Source of the DNA: Bin55 sp965116055
Lineage (GTDB): Bacteria; Pseudomonadota; Gammaproteobacteria; Pseudomonadales; Azotimanducaceae
Direction: 5' to 3'
Length of the DNA stretch: 64,000 bases
NCBI GenBank assembly: GCA_965116055.1
Contig: OZ220466.1
Location: 434,001-498,000, forward strand
The notes under the pieces are model-generated. The model was given only the letters and a program-made list of their open reading frames with translations, was not told where the DNA came from and did no database searches. Positions 8,400 to 17,432 of this stretch are shown here, piece after piece (position 1 is the first letter of the stretch; each line of letters starts with the position of its first letter). The position numbers and the translations under genes were made by a program.

Positions 8400-9493
8400 T
8401 GTCGCGTTTCGAAATCAATCCTTGGGTCAATCAACACATAGCACAGATCTCCGATCAAGTGCATTAATAAACCAATTAATGAGAAGCAGTACAAAGTACC
8501 GAACATAATCGGGTAATCGCGTTTGATCACGGCGTCGTAACTAAGCAAACCAAGACCGTTGAGGTTGAATATCACTTCAATCAGCAGCGATCCAGTGAAC
8601 AAAATGCCGATGAGCGCTGACGGAAACCCAGCGATGACGATCAGCATGGCATTGCGAAAGATATGCCCGAATAGCACGCGTTTTTCATTGATTCCTTTCG
8701 CCCTTGCAGTAAGCACGAATTGTTTGCTGATCTCCTCAAGGAAGGAGTTTTTTGTCAGCATGGTAAGGTATGCGAAACCTCCGACAGTGAGCGCAACGAT
8801 CGGGAGCGTGATATGCCAGAAATAGTCCGCGATCTGGTCGAACCAACTAAGATCGCTCCAATTTGCCGACGTCAGACCTTGGAGCGGGAACCAGTTGAAA
8901 GTACTCTGCCCTCCTGCGAATAGCAGGATCAATAGGATGGCGAATAGGAAGCCAGGTATGGCGTATCCGATAAATATGACAGTGCTCGACCAAAAATCGA
9001 AATGCGTACCGTCTTTGACGGCTTTGCGCACGCCAAGCGGTACGGATATGCCGTAGATAAGCAATAGCGACCAAAGCCCGAGCGATATCGAAACGGGGAA
9101 ACGTTCGATGACTAATTCATGTACGGGCCGATTTTGAAAGTAACTTTCTCCAAAATCGAACTGAATGTAGTTCCACACCATGGTGAAGAAGCGAATATGC
9201 GCTGGCTTATCGAACCCGAATTGCTTCTTTAGATCATCAAGCAGCTCGGGGTCCAGTCCATAGGTTGAATTGCTATGCACTGTACCGGCGGCGGCAAGCG
9301 CGTCGGATGACATGCCCATATCGCCACCGCCGCTAATTCCTTGTGTTGTCGACACTTGCCCCATCATCATTTTGGCGACAATCTGCTCGATCGGCCCGCC
9401 CGGCGCAAACTGCGCGATGGTGAAATTGATCAAGATGATCCCAAACAACGTCACGGGGACGAGCAGAATGCGTTTAGTAATGTAGAGGAGCAT
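8396..9493 (-). CDS. ABC importer permease, YejB type (first set)
   Basis: A 365-residue permease starting MLLYITKRILLVPVTLFG, the standard DppB/YejB opening. The APGGPIEQI motif is followed by a long periplasmic insert with a glycine/methionine-rich stretch, and LDPELLDDLKKQFGFDKP is typical of YejB. The EAA loop reads ARAKGINEKRVLFGHIFRNA. YejAB-EF systems import oligopeptides and microcin C-like compounds; the substrate here is not established. It is translated just after the binding protein gene (19-base gap) and overlaps the YejE-type gene by four bases. Confidence 0.88.
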   Translation of the reverse strand: MLLYITKRILLVPVTLFGIILINFTIAQFAPGGPIEQIVAKMMMGQVSTTQGISGGGDMGMSSDALAAAGTVHSNSTYGLDPELLDDLKKQFGFDKPAHIRFFTMVWNYIQFDFGESYFQNRPVHELVIERFPVSISLGLWSLLLIYGISVPLGVRKAVKDGTHFDFWSSTVIFIGYAIPGFLFAILLILLFAGGQSTFNWFPLQGLTSANWSDLSWFDQIADYFWHITLPIVALTVGGFAYLTMLTKNSFLEEISKQFVLTARAKGINEKRVLFGHIFRNAMLIVIAGFPSALIGILFTGSLLIEVIFNLNGLGLLSYDAVIKRDYPIMFGTLYCFSLIGLLMHLIGDLCYVLIDPRIDFETRQ

Positions 9494-9512
9494 GAGCTAA
9501 CGTGGGTCCGTC

Positions 9513-11426
9513 CTAATCACCTCGCAACTGAGCCAGGCCAGCCTGTAGGGCGTCTTCTTTTTGCGGATCCCACCACCAAGCATCAATCACAGGCACTCGG
9601 TTTAACGGACCCGCGTCAACGGAACCGAAACGATCCCAGTAGACGGCGCGATACCCGGGTTGACCCATCCCCGGCACCATGTAGAACTCCCACAACAGCA
9701 CCCGATCAAGTGCGCGCGTCGCTGCGTAAAGATCGTCGGCCGTGCGCGCTTCGTTGACTTTGTCGATCAAGTAGTCGACAGCTGGGTTTTTGATTCCTGA
9801 CCAATTTTGACTGTTCGGCTCGTCAGCAGCAACACTGCTAAAACGATTGCGTAAATCGATTCCAGGCATATTGCCGGGTATGAATAGATAACCGCCGCCA
9901 TCGAATTTGCGCGCGCGCATCCGGTGCTGCCAATTGGATATCTCCGGCGCTACCGCCGATGTTTCGATACCGACCTGATTTAGTCGCTTCATGTAGGGCG
10001 ACTTGGCGCGCAATAGCATCGGCGACACGAATACGAATTCAACCTTGAAATGTTCGTTGGTCTCTTTATGACGCATCTCGCCTTGCTTCAAGATCCAGCC
10101 AGCGTCTTCGAAGAGCTCCAACGCCCGTTTCATTGCAACGCGATTCGTCCCGTATCCGTCGGATGCCGGTTGATCGAATTCGTCAGTGAACACGCGGGGC
10201 GATACCAGGTCTCGGATTGGTTCGAGCAGAGCCATTTCGGCTTCACTCGGTAAGCCTTTCCAGGCCATGGGCGAGTTGTAGAAGTAACTATTGCCGTAGT
10301 CGTAAAAACCATGAAGTATCACGCGATTGATCCAGGGAAAGTCGTAAAGCAGAAAGAGTGCTTCGCGGACGCGACGATCTTGGAAGCGTTCTAGTCTTAC
10401 ATTCCAAAACGCCGGCCACCACATGCCCCAGGCTCGCTTGAGGTAAATCAGGCGTTTCTTGAACAAACCCTCATGTACTTCCGGGAAGTCGTACTTTACC
10501 GTCCAATTCTTGGATACGGTCTCCTCGCGAAAATCCAACACATCAGCTTTATGGGCTTCGGTGATCACTTGCTCGTCGCGGAAGTAGTCCCATGTAATCG
10601 TGTCGTAGTTGTATCGACCGCGCATGGCAGGGACGTCTTTTCCCCAATAATTTTCGAAGCGTTTATAGATAGCCAACTGTCCGAAGTCGACCTCAGCGAG
10701 CTGGTACGGCCCGCTGCCCATGGGTGGATCCGTTACCGTCTTGGATAGATCTTTATCACGCCAGTAATGTTTCGGAAGAATCCCTTGACCACCGTATATG
10801 AAAGGTGTCGCTGGGTTGATTTCAGCGCCTGCCTCAGTTACGAAACACACTTCCCGGTCACCGAAGGCATAGACGCGAGCTAGATCGCGTAATGCCGTTT
10901 TTAATCCGACGCTGCCGTGCTCAAGAAAGGACTCGAAGGTCCACACGACATCTTCAACGGTAACCGGTGCACCATCGTGCCAGTAGGCGTTATCTCGGAG
11001 CTTGAATGCTACCCAACGGTAGTCGCGTTCGACTGCGACGCCTTCAGCTAGCCGACCGTACGCGCTCTGTGACTCATCGGCTGCACCAGTCAGTAACGAG
11101 TCGTAGATCAGTGCACCTGGACCGCCGCTTTCGTAGCCAGCAAGTAAGCGTCCTTTGTCCGGTAGGAAGTTGTAGTTGTCGAACGTACCAAGTTGCGGCA
11201 TACGCAAATTACCGCCTTTGGGGGCGTGAGGATTTGTGTAGTCAAAGTGTTGAAAATTTGCGTCGTATTTGAGCGGTAAAACGTAGGACCAACCGTGTTG
11301 ATATTGGGGATTGACGCAAGATCCGTCGTCAGCCAGAACGACGCATGAAAGTCCAATCAAACCTGCGGCTAGCCAATATCTCAACAGTGTCGCGGGGCGA
11401 TGGTTTAAGCTAGTTACTTCCCGCAT
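9513..11426 (-). CDS. Periplasmic solute-binding protein, YejA type (first set)
   Basis: The family-5 extracellular binding protein of the importer. I place the start at the ATG at 11426, which gives MREVTSLNHRPATLLRY followed by a hydrophobic signal segment ending near CVVLADDGS. The open frame extends further upstream, but into the divergent SDR gene. Diagnostic blocks are FQHFDYTNPHAPKGGNLR, WHDGAPVTVEDVVWTFE, GSGPYQL and VREALFLLYDFPWIN. With about 637 residues it fits YejA-type proteins. Only 20 bases separate its start from the divergent SDR start, so promoter elements must overlap coding sequence. A paralogue lies at 26416-28272. Confidence 0.88.
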   Translation of the reverse strand: MREVTSLNHRPATLLRYWLAAGLIGLSCVVLADDGSCVNPQYQHGWSYVLPLKYDANFQHFDYTNPHAPKGGNLRMPQLGTFDNYNFLPDKGRLLAGYESGGPGALIYDSLLTGAADESQSAYGRLAEGVAVERDYRWVAFKLRDNAYWHDGAPVTVEDVVWTFESFLEHGSVGLKTALRDLARVYAFGDREVCFVTEAGAEINPATPFIYGGQGILPKHYWRDKDLSKTVTDPPMGSGPYQLAEVDFGQLAIYKRFENYWGKDVPAMRGRYNYDTITWDYFRDEQVITEAHKADVLDFREETVSKNWTVKYDFPEVHEGLFKKRLIYLKRAWGMWWPAFWNVRLERFQDRRVREALFLLYDFPWINRVILHGFYDYGNSYFYNSPMAWKGLPSEAEMALLEPIRDLVSPRVFTDEFDQPASDGYGTNRVAMKRALELFEDAGWILKQGEMRHKETNEHFKVEFVFVSPMLLRAKSPYMKRLNQVGIETSAVAPEISNWQHRMRARKFDGGGYLFIPGNMPGIDLRNRFSSVAADEPNSQNWSGIKNPAVDYLIDKVNEARTADDLYAATRALDRVLLWEFYMVPGMGQPGYRAVYWDRFGSVDAGPLNRVPVIDAWWWDPQKEDALQAGLAQLRGD

Positions 11427-11446
11427 AGCCGATTTAAGGAATTCGT

Positions 11447-12229
11447 ATGTCTGTACCCACCCAGCTATTTGACCTAACCGACCAAGTTGCCCTGTTAACC
11501 GGCGCGTCGAAAGGCATGGGTTTTGCCATGGCTGAAGGATTGGCCGAACACGGTGCACGGGTGGTCGTGTCAAGTCGTAAACTGGACCAGTGCGAAGCTG
11601 CGGCTGAACGGATCAATGAAAAATGTGGCGCTGCACGCGCCATTGCGGTTGCCTGTAATATCGGGTACAAGGATCAGCTGGAGAACTTAGTAGAAACGAC
11701 GCGCAACCGCTTAGGATCCATCAATATATTGGTGAGTAACGCGGGTGTCAATCCATTTTACGGAAGAATGGCAGAGATTCCGGACTCGGCATTCGACAAA
11801 ACGATGAACACCAATGTGCGTTCGAATCATTGGTTGGCACACATGGTCGCGCCCGACATGATAGCCAAAGGAGGCGGATCGATCATGATTACGTCAAGCA
11901 CTGGCGCTTTTTCAGGTTCGTTGACGCTAGGCACGTATAACATCTCAAAATTGGCGGATATAGCGTTGGTTCGCAATCTTGCGATGGAGTATGGGCCTAA
12001 CGGTATTCGGGTGAATGCCATTTGCCCAGGCTTGATCAAGACAGATTTTGCGAAAGCGCTGTGGGACAACCCGGAAGCCAAGCGCAATGCAGAAACCAAT
12101 ACGCCGCTCCGCCGTTTAGGCGAGTCGGATGACTTGAAAGGCATTGCAGTATTTCTGGCCGCAGACGCGAGTGCCTATATCACGGGGCAAGCGATAGCTG
12201 TGTGTGGCGGTACGCACATGTGGCGCTAA
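11447..12229 (+). CDS. Short-chain dehydrogenase/reductase
   Basis: A 260-residue classical SDR with a Rossmann fold. The cofactor loop is TGASKGMG (residues 18-25), the central motif is LVSNAGVNPF, the catalytic serine lies in ITSSTGAF, and the YxxxK motif is YNISK. The C-terminal region includes GIRVNAICPGLIKTDF. An AAGGA ribosome-binding site lies six bases before the ATG. The sequence resembles the DHRS4-like branch that reduces carbonyls with NADPH, but the substrate cannot be read from the sequence. It is divergent from the importer operon. Confidence 0.88.
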   Translation: MSVPTQLFDLTDQVALLTGASKGMGFAMAEGLAEHGARVVVSSRKLDQCEAAAERINEKCGAARAIAVACNIGYKDQLENLVETTRNRLGSINILVSNAGVNPFYGRMAEIPDSAFDKTMNTNVRSNHWLAHMVAPDMIAKGGGSIMITSSTGAFSGSLTLGTYNISKLADIALVRNLAMEYGPNGIRVNAICPGLIKTDFAKALWDNPEAKRNAETNTPLRRLGESDDLKGIAVFLAADASAYITGQAIAVCGGTHMWR

Positions 12230-12328
12230 CCTACTTACACTAACTGTTCGAAGCGTATCAACTAAATGGGTTTGTCGCTAGAACGTGAAAATACATCCTC
12301 GGATGCTGAAAATCATTAGGTAGCTTGG

Positions 12329-14677
12329 ATGGTCTACAAAGGCTTCATCCTGCAAAGCAGCTACCGGATTGTTGCAGGCAACCCGGTCATTCTCATTTAC
12401 GGGCGGTTGGAAGACGGCCGGCCGTTTCTTGTTCGAGAGACTCGACGGAAGCCGGTGTTTTATGTGCCTACCGAAGATGTGTCTCGAATCGCATGGGATG
12501 ATGCGCAAGTAGAGCCGACATCCTGGCGCACGCTTGATGGGTTAAAGGCGTCTCGAGTGACCGTACGCGAGCCGTCCAAGGTTGTGCCTTTGCGCGACTT
12601 CATTCACGCGCTGGGAGTTCGAACGTATGAAGCAGACATTCCCTTCGCGAATGCCTATTTGATCGAACGCGATATCCGTGGCGGTGTCGCCATCAAAGGC
12701 ACGCCTAAGCCCTTGGATAGGCAGCTCGCCGTCGAATTCGACGATCCATCTTTGGAACCCTGCGAGGTTGATTTCACACCGACATGTCTGTCGGTCGACA
12801 TCGAAACAAATCCCGATGCAACGAAGTTATTAGCCATTGCGCTTTACAGTGAAAATGTGGACGAAGTTCTCGTTTGTGATGCAGCAAAGCGCACCATGCC
12901 TCTTCATGCAGAGGGATACGCGACCGAACGGGAAACGCTCTTAGCGTTTATCGAACGCGTACGGGAGATCAATCCCGATGTGCTCACGGGTTGGAATGTA
13001 GTTGATTTCGATTTAAAGGTGCTTCAGCGCATCAGCGATATGCACGGTGTGCGATTCGAAATCGGCAGAGCACCTGGGAGGATGAGTCTGCGGAAGCCGC
13101 AAGGTTATTTCGGTAGTGGGCGGGCCTTGATCCCCGGTCGAGTCGTTCTGGACGGCATAGATTTGGTACGCGGTGCATTTATCCGCTTTCCCGAATATTC
13201 ACTTGAGGTTGTATCCCAAGAAGTATTGGGGGAAGGTAAACGCGTTGAAGGCGATGTGCACGATCGCGCGGGAGAAATTTTGGCACGGTATGAGCGCGAT
13301 TTGCCCGGGTTCGCGGAATACGCGCGCACCGATGCGAGACTGGCCTATGCGATCATTGATCACCTGAATCTACTGTCGCTGGCCAAAGCTCGCAGTACAC
13401 TCACAGGGATGCCGATGGATCGGGTGTCCGCAAGCGTTGCGTCGTTCGATTTTGTTTATATCTCTGCGCTGAAAAGACAGCAGATTTGTGCGCCGAGTTT
13501 CGACCGCAATCGTCAAGACACGTCGGAATCCCATGAGGGAGGCGCCGTTTTATCGCCTACTGTTGGTATCCATAACAACGTATGGGTGCTGGACTATAAG
13601 AGCCTATACCCAAGCATTATTCGAACATTCAACATTGATCCTTTAGGATACCGAGGTACGGATGAAACGGCATCCGGCATTCGCCTATTGAACGACGCAA
13701 CGTTCTCTAGAGAACCGGCCATTCTGCCAACTGTACTAGATTCGTTATTCGTGGCTCGTGAGCGAGCAAAGCAACGTCGCGATACAGTTGCATCTCAAGC
13801 TATCAAAATCTTGATGAATTCGTTCTATGGAGTACTTGCAACGCCGGTGTGTCGCTTTTACAATGGCAAGATCGGCAACGCGGTCACCACGATGGGTCGA
13901 CATTTCTTAACGTGGTCGAAAAATTGGTTCGAAAAGCGCGGACACGCAGTGTTGTACGGGGATACGGATAGTGTGTTCGTGTCGTCGGGATTGAGTGATC
14001 CCGAGGCGGCAACAGCTTTAGGCGATCGTCTTCGAAATGAGTTTAACACTGCCCTGCAGGCACACGTTAATCAGGAGTGGCAGGTCGAAAGCAAGCTTGA
14101 ACTCGAATTCGAGAAGATGTATACGCGACTGTTTTTATTACCGCTGAAGAAAGGGAGCGGCGGTGCCCGAAAACGCTACGCAGGACAGCTGAGCACTTCT
14201 GGCGAAATCGAATTCGTTGGGATGGAGGTCGTACGGCGCGATTGGACCGAACTAGCTAAAGACGCTCAACGTGAACTGTATGCGCGGCTATTCAACGGCG
14301 AATCCGTGAGCGACTATGTGCGCCATTGTGTTGATGCGGTTCGCAAGGGAGAACTTGACGAAAAGCTCATCTATCGAAAAGGCTTGAGCAAACCGCCGTC
14401 TGAGTACACCAAGAGTCATCCGCCTCATGTAGTCGCTGCATTGAAGAAATCTAAATCTGACGATACATCACGCATAGTTCACTACGTGATGACCTTGGGC
14501 GGGCCGGAACCAACGGACAATCAACGTCACGAAATTGATCGCGAACACTACATAGAAAAGCAGCTCAAGGCCGTTGCAGAACCTGTATTGGCCACGCTAG
14601 GCACGACATGGGAATCAGCATGTGGTATTCCAGAGCAACTTTCGTTGTTTGATGGACTGGATGAGTCGGGCACGTAG
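12329..14677 (+). CDS. polB: DNA polymerase II (family B)
   Basis: A 782-residue family B polymerase, close to the E. coli Pol II length (783), which acts in replication restart and translesion synthesis. The 3'-5' exonuclease is intact: Exo I with Asp157/Glu159 (LSVDIET), Exo II GWNVVDFDL and Exo III YARTDARLAY. Polymerase motif A is DYKSLYPSII (Asp422), motif B is KILMNSFYG and motif C is YGDTDS (Asp545, Asp547). The C-terminus carries QLSLF (770-774), a beta-clamp-binding motif like the one ending E. coli Pol II, but here eight residues follow it. No recognisable LexA box was identified upstream by eye. It stands alone. Confidence 0.95.
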   Translation: MVYKGFILQSSYRIVAGNPVILIYGRLEDGRPFLVRETRRKPVFYVPTEDVSRIAWDDAQVEPTSWRTLDGLKASRVTVREPSKVVPLRDFIHALGVRTYEADIPFANAYLIERDIRGGVAIKGTPKPLDRQLAVEFDDPSLEPCEVDFTPTCLSVDIETNPDATKLLAIALYSENVDEVLVCDAAKRTMPLHAEGYATERETLLAFIERVREINPDVLTGWNVVDFDLKVLQRISDMHGVRFEIGRAPGRMSLRKPQGYFGSGRALIPGRVVLDGIDLVRGAFIRFPEYSLEVVSQEVLGEGKRVEGDVHDRAGEILARYERDLPGFAEYARTDARLAYAIIDHLNLLSLAKARSTLTGMPMDRVSASVASFDFVYISALKRQQICAPSFDRNRQDTSESHEGGAVLSPTVGIHNNVWVLDYKSLYPSIIRTFNIDPLGYRGTDETASGIRLLNDATFSREPAILPTVLDSLFVARERAKQRRDTVASQAIKILMNSFYGVLATPVCRFYNGKIGNAVTTMGRHFLTWSKNWFEKRGHAVLYGDTDSVFVSSGLSDPEAATALGDRLRNEFNTALQAHVNQEWQVESKLELEFEKMYTRLFLLPLKKGSGGARKRYAGQLSTSGEIEFVGMEVVRRDWTELAKDAQRELYARLFNGESVSDYVRHCVDAVRKGELDEKLIYRKGLSKPPSEYTKSHPPHVVAALKKSKSDDTSRIVHYVMTLGGPEPTDNQRHEIDREHYIEKQLKAVAEPVLATLGTTWESACGIPEQLSLFDGLDESGT

Positions 14678-14962
14678 ACGAATCGTGTGTGATGCTGCTC
14701 AAAGCGCATTAGCGTTGAGTTGTCCGAATGTCCGTGTGTCTAGTCCAGATTGCTAGTTTCTGAATGTCGCGACTTGTGCTGAAGGTAAGTAGGGAATTCA
14801 AAGTCGATTTGGCATGATATATTCGGTCAAGATTTTGAACTTGCTGGCGTTGGGGTGATTTAGATCGGCCTACGATCAATCACCATTCATGCTGTAATGA
14901 GCAATCGGATTGCATTAATCTATGCGGTTGGAACAACGAATGATGGAAGTTAAGAAAGAGTC

Positions 14963-15958
14963 ATGGCTATAGAAAAACGTATGGTTGGGCGTACCGGTAT
15001 TGAGGTGACGGCGTGGGGTATGGGTTGTGCGCCATTAGGAGGCGTTGGCGATCGCATATCGAACGAGACTAGCGATGCCATCCTCAACGCAGCCTGGGAT
15101 AAAGGCATTCGATATTTTGATACGGCCCCCTTATACGGTCACGGTTTATCGGAAAAGCGCGTCGGCCGCATATTGAGCGGCAAATCACGTGACGAGTTCG
15201 TGCTGTCAACGAAAATCGGCCGCTTACTCGTGCCGGAAATGGAGGGTACCCGCGACAAAAACATGCGCGACAGCGAAAATCTAGCGATCCGCTACGATTA
15301 CTCAAGCGACGCCGTGATTGCCTCAATTGAAAGCAGTCTAAAGCGTCTCAATCTTGATCGCATTGACATTCTTTTGTGTCATGACATTGATCGTTGGACG
15401 CACGGTGACAATCAACCGGACGTATATGAGGCCGCGGCTAACGGTGCGCTGCCGGCAATGCATCGGCTCCGTGAACAAGGTATGGTTCGAGCGATTGGTT
15501 TAGGCGTGAACGAATCGGCAGTTTGCGTGCGGGTCATGCATGAATTCGACCCGGATTGTTTTCTTCTGGCTGGGCGTTTTACTTTGCTCGAACAGGAACC
15601 GCTTGACGAAATGCTACCCATGTGCGTGAAGCGCGATGTTTCGGTGATTATCGGCGGCCCCTATAACTCGGGGATTTTGGCAAATAACGAACGCCGGCGC
15701 GCGACATATGACTACAAACCAGCATCTGACGAGCTATGGGAGAAGGTGCAAAAAATCCGTGCTATCTGCGAACATCATGGCGTTGATATACGCGCGGCAG
15801 CGTTGCAATATGTGTTGCGACACCCAGCCGTAGCAGCAGTGATTCCCGGTATGTGGGCATTGCGGGAAGTTGATGAAAACGCCGCGTTGTTAAATGCGGC
15901 AATCCCTGATGCATTATGGTCGGAGCTGGCGGCAGCGGGATTGTCTCAAAGTTGGTGA
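14963..15958 (+). CDS. Aldo/keto reductase
   Basis: A 331-residue TIM-barrel reductase. Catalytic-site pieces are RYFDTAPLYGHGLSEKRVG (Asp and Tyr), STKIGRLL (Lys) and LLCHDIDRW (His). The C-terminal block IRAAALQYVLRHPAVAAVIPG is the NADP-binding end. The sequence is closest to the branch annotated L-fucose/D-threo-aldose 1-dehydrogenase or pyridoxal 4-dehydrogenase, so a sugar substrate is plausible. An AAGAAAGAG ribosome-binding site precedes the ATG. The stop codon overlaps the GTG start of the cytochrome b561 gene. The 285 bases upstream (14678-14962) show no gene. Confidence 0.87.
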   Translation: MAIEKRMVGRTGIEVTAWGMGCAPLGGVGDRISNETSDAILNAAWDKGIRYFDTAPLYGHGLSEKRVGRILSGKSRDEFVLSTKIGRLLVPEMEGTRDKNMRDSENLAIRYDYSSDAVIASIESSLKRLNLDRIDILLCHDIDRWTHGDNQPDVYEAAANGALPAMHRLREQGMVRAIGLGVNESAVCVRVMHEFDPDCFLLAGRFTLLEQEPLDEMLPMCVKRDVSVIIGGPYNSGILANNERRRATYDYKPASDELWEKVQKIRAICEHHGVDIRAAALQYVLRHPAVAAVIPGMWALREVDENAALLNAAIPDALWSELAAAGLSQSW

Positions 15959-16608
15959 AAGATCAACCTGAAGCCAAGGTTGTCGTATGGGATGTGCCGC
16001 TTCGCGTGTGGCACTGGTTATTCGCCATTTCAGTTCTAACCGCTTTAAGTACAGGTCTGATTGCCGAACTCGGCTCTATCGAATTACACCAATACGCTGG
16101 TATCAGCGTAGTCTCGCTCTTGGTCTTTCGATTTATTTGGGGTGTTATTGGTTCGCCTTATGCTCGTTGGTCTTGTTACAAGACGACACCGCGTAAGTTT
16201 GTCAATCATTTTTTAGGCAAAGGCACGCCAAACCCGCATACTGCCCCGGGGATTGTGTTGGTTGTCGTGCTCATGCTGGCAGCGACGGCTCAGGGAATCA
16301 CGGGTTTGTTTATGACGGACGATATCTTTTTTGAAGGTCCGTTTTATGACTATATAAATGAGGACGCAGCGAGCTGGCTTGAAGTCATACATCGCAATGT
16401 ATGGCGAATCGTGCTTATAGCAGTGTGTGTGCATCTGTTAGCACACCTCATTTACGGTCTCATTTTGCGGGACGCGACGCCATTAAGCATGGTAACCGGT
16501 AAAAAAGCAGTCAAGCTACCGCCGACCACAACCCCCAAGCTTCGGGCGTTGTGCAGTTTGGTCGTTGGATCAGCGGTATTTGCAGGTTTGATACTGTTGG
16601 CTGACTGA
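15955..16608 (+). CDS. Cytochrome b561-type di-heme membrane protein
   Basis: A protein of about 217 residues with four to five membrane helices. The heme-ligand histidines fit the bacterial b561 pattern: VWHWLF, ELHQYAG, VIHRNVW and VHLLAHLIYG. I choose the GTG at 15955, which overlaps the aldo/keto reductase stop in a GTGA quadruplet; an ATG at 15916 in the same frame would cause a 43-base overlap and add a non-conserved leader. These proteins pass electrons between quinol and periplasmic cytochromes. The cytochrome c' gene ends four bases beyond its stop on the opposite strand, and b561/c' pairs are common partners. Confidence 0.85.
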   Translation: MKDQPEAKVVVWDVPLRVWHWLFAISVLTALSTGLIAELGSIELHQYAGISVVSLLVFRFIWGVIGSPYARWSCYKTTPRKFVNHFLGKGTPNPHTAPGIVLVVVLMLAATAQGITGLFMTDDIFFEGPFYDYINEDAASWLEVIHRNVWRIVLIAVCVHLLAHLIYGLILRDATPLSMVTGKKAVKLPPTTTPKLRALCSLVVGSAVFAGLILLAD

Positions 16609-16612
16609 ACGT

Positions 16613-17032
16613 TTATTCTCGATAATTTTGATGGCAGCCGCGGCATGTACGGCCAACTTGTCCGATGGCGGGTGCTATCTGAGCCATGTCCCCGCTTTTT
16701 GCCGCTTTTCGGAATGTGCGCGTAGCTTCGAGGAAAGCAGTAAGACGGTCGTTGAACTCATCCGGTTCTTGCCAAATCTCGTCTAATGCCGCGCCGCCGT
16801 TTGAACCTTCCGGGAAGATATTTTGCGCCGTCGTAGCAAGCTCGTTTAACGCAACTGCAAGGGGAGCGATGTCAGCCTGACGCTCTACTTCTTGTTTAAG
16901 AATCTTGCCGATCGCACCCATGGTTCCGCCGATAGCTGACATCACTTCTTGTCGATACTTGACCATATCTTCATCGGCTAACACGGCAAGACTGCTAAAC
17001 GCGGCTAGCGCAACCATAAGAAAATGCTTCAT
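16613..17032 (-). CDS. Cytochrome c' (class II c-type cytochrome)
   Basis: A 139-residue secreted protein. The start at 17032 gives MKHFLMVALAAFSSLAVLADE, a typical Sec signal peptide, and is preceded by TAAGG. The heme-attachment motif CRGCH lies ten residues from the C-terminus (TCRGCHQNYRE), the hallmark of cytochrome c'. The rest is a four-helix bundle. Cytochromes c' bind NO and often act in nitrosative stress protection or as electron carriers to a b561 partner; the convergent b561 gene four bases away supports pairing. A longer frame to 17086 exists but lacks a signal peptide at its start. Confidence 0.87.
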   Translation of the reverse strand: MKHFLMVALAAFSSLAVLADEDMVKYRQEVMSAIGGTMGAIGKILKQEVERQADIAPLAVALNELATTAQNIFPEGSNGGAALDEIWQEPDEFNDRLTAFLEATRTFRKAAKSGDMAQIAPAIGQVGRTCRGCHQNYRE

Positions 17033-17432
17033 AACGACCTTACCGTTTTGTGAATGGTGCGATTGTATCGTTCCGTAGCGGATCAAGCACCTGTGAAATT
17101 CGGCTTGCCTTGACTAGTGAGATTCACGTTGGTCATGCACAGCTTTACGAAGTGTTGCTAAGCTGCTTGACTCGTAACGCAGGGCAGCGTCCAGATTGCC
17201 GTCGCAAATAAAAATACTACCAATTCGTCATAAAGACCGTCCTGATTGACATGACGATCCCTACAGGTTTTAGCTAGTTAGCCGCAGACATCTCAATTGA
17301 GCATATCTCTTGATGCTAAGGAATAGTGGTCGTTCTTGTCTTCTTGTTTGAATTTAAAGAGTTCAACACGATAAACCGCGCTTTTATAATCGAATTGAGT
17401 GGCGGTTTGGTAGAAATCGGGGTTCTTTAGAT
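17033..17432 (+). other. Intergenic region between cytochrome c' and sugar dehydrogenase genes
   Basis: About 400 bases with no convincing reading frame, RNA gene or insertion element on either strand. It must hold the promoter of the cytochrome c' gene (reading left) and of the sugar dehydrogenase gene (reading right). The last 70 bases before the ATG at 17433 are AT-rich, and no clear Shine-Dalgarno sequence precedes that ATG. Confidence 0.5.
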
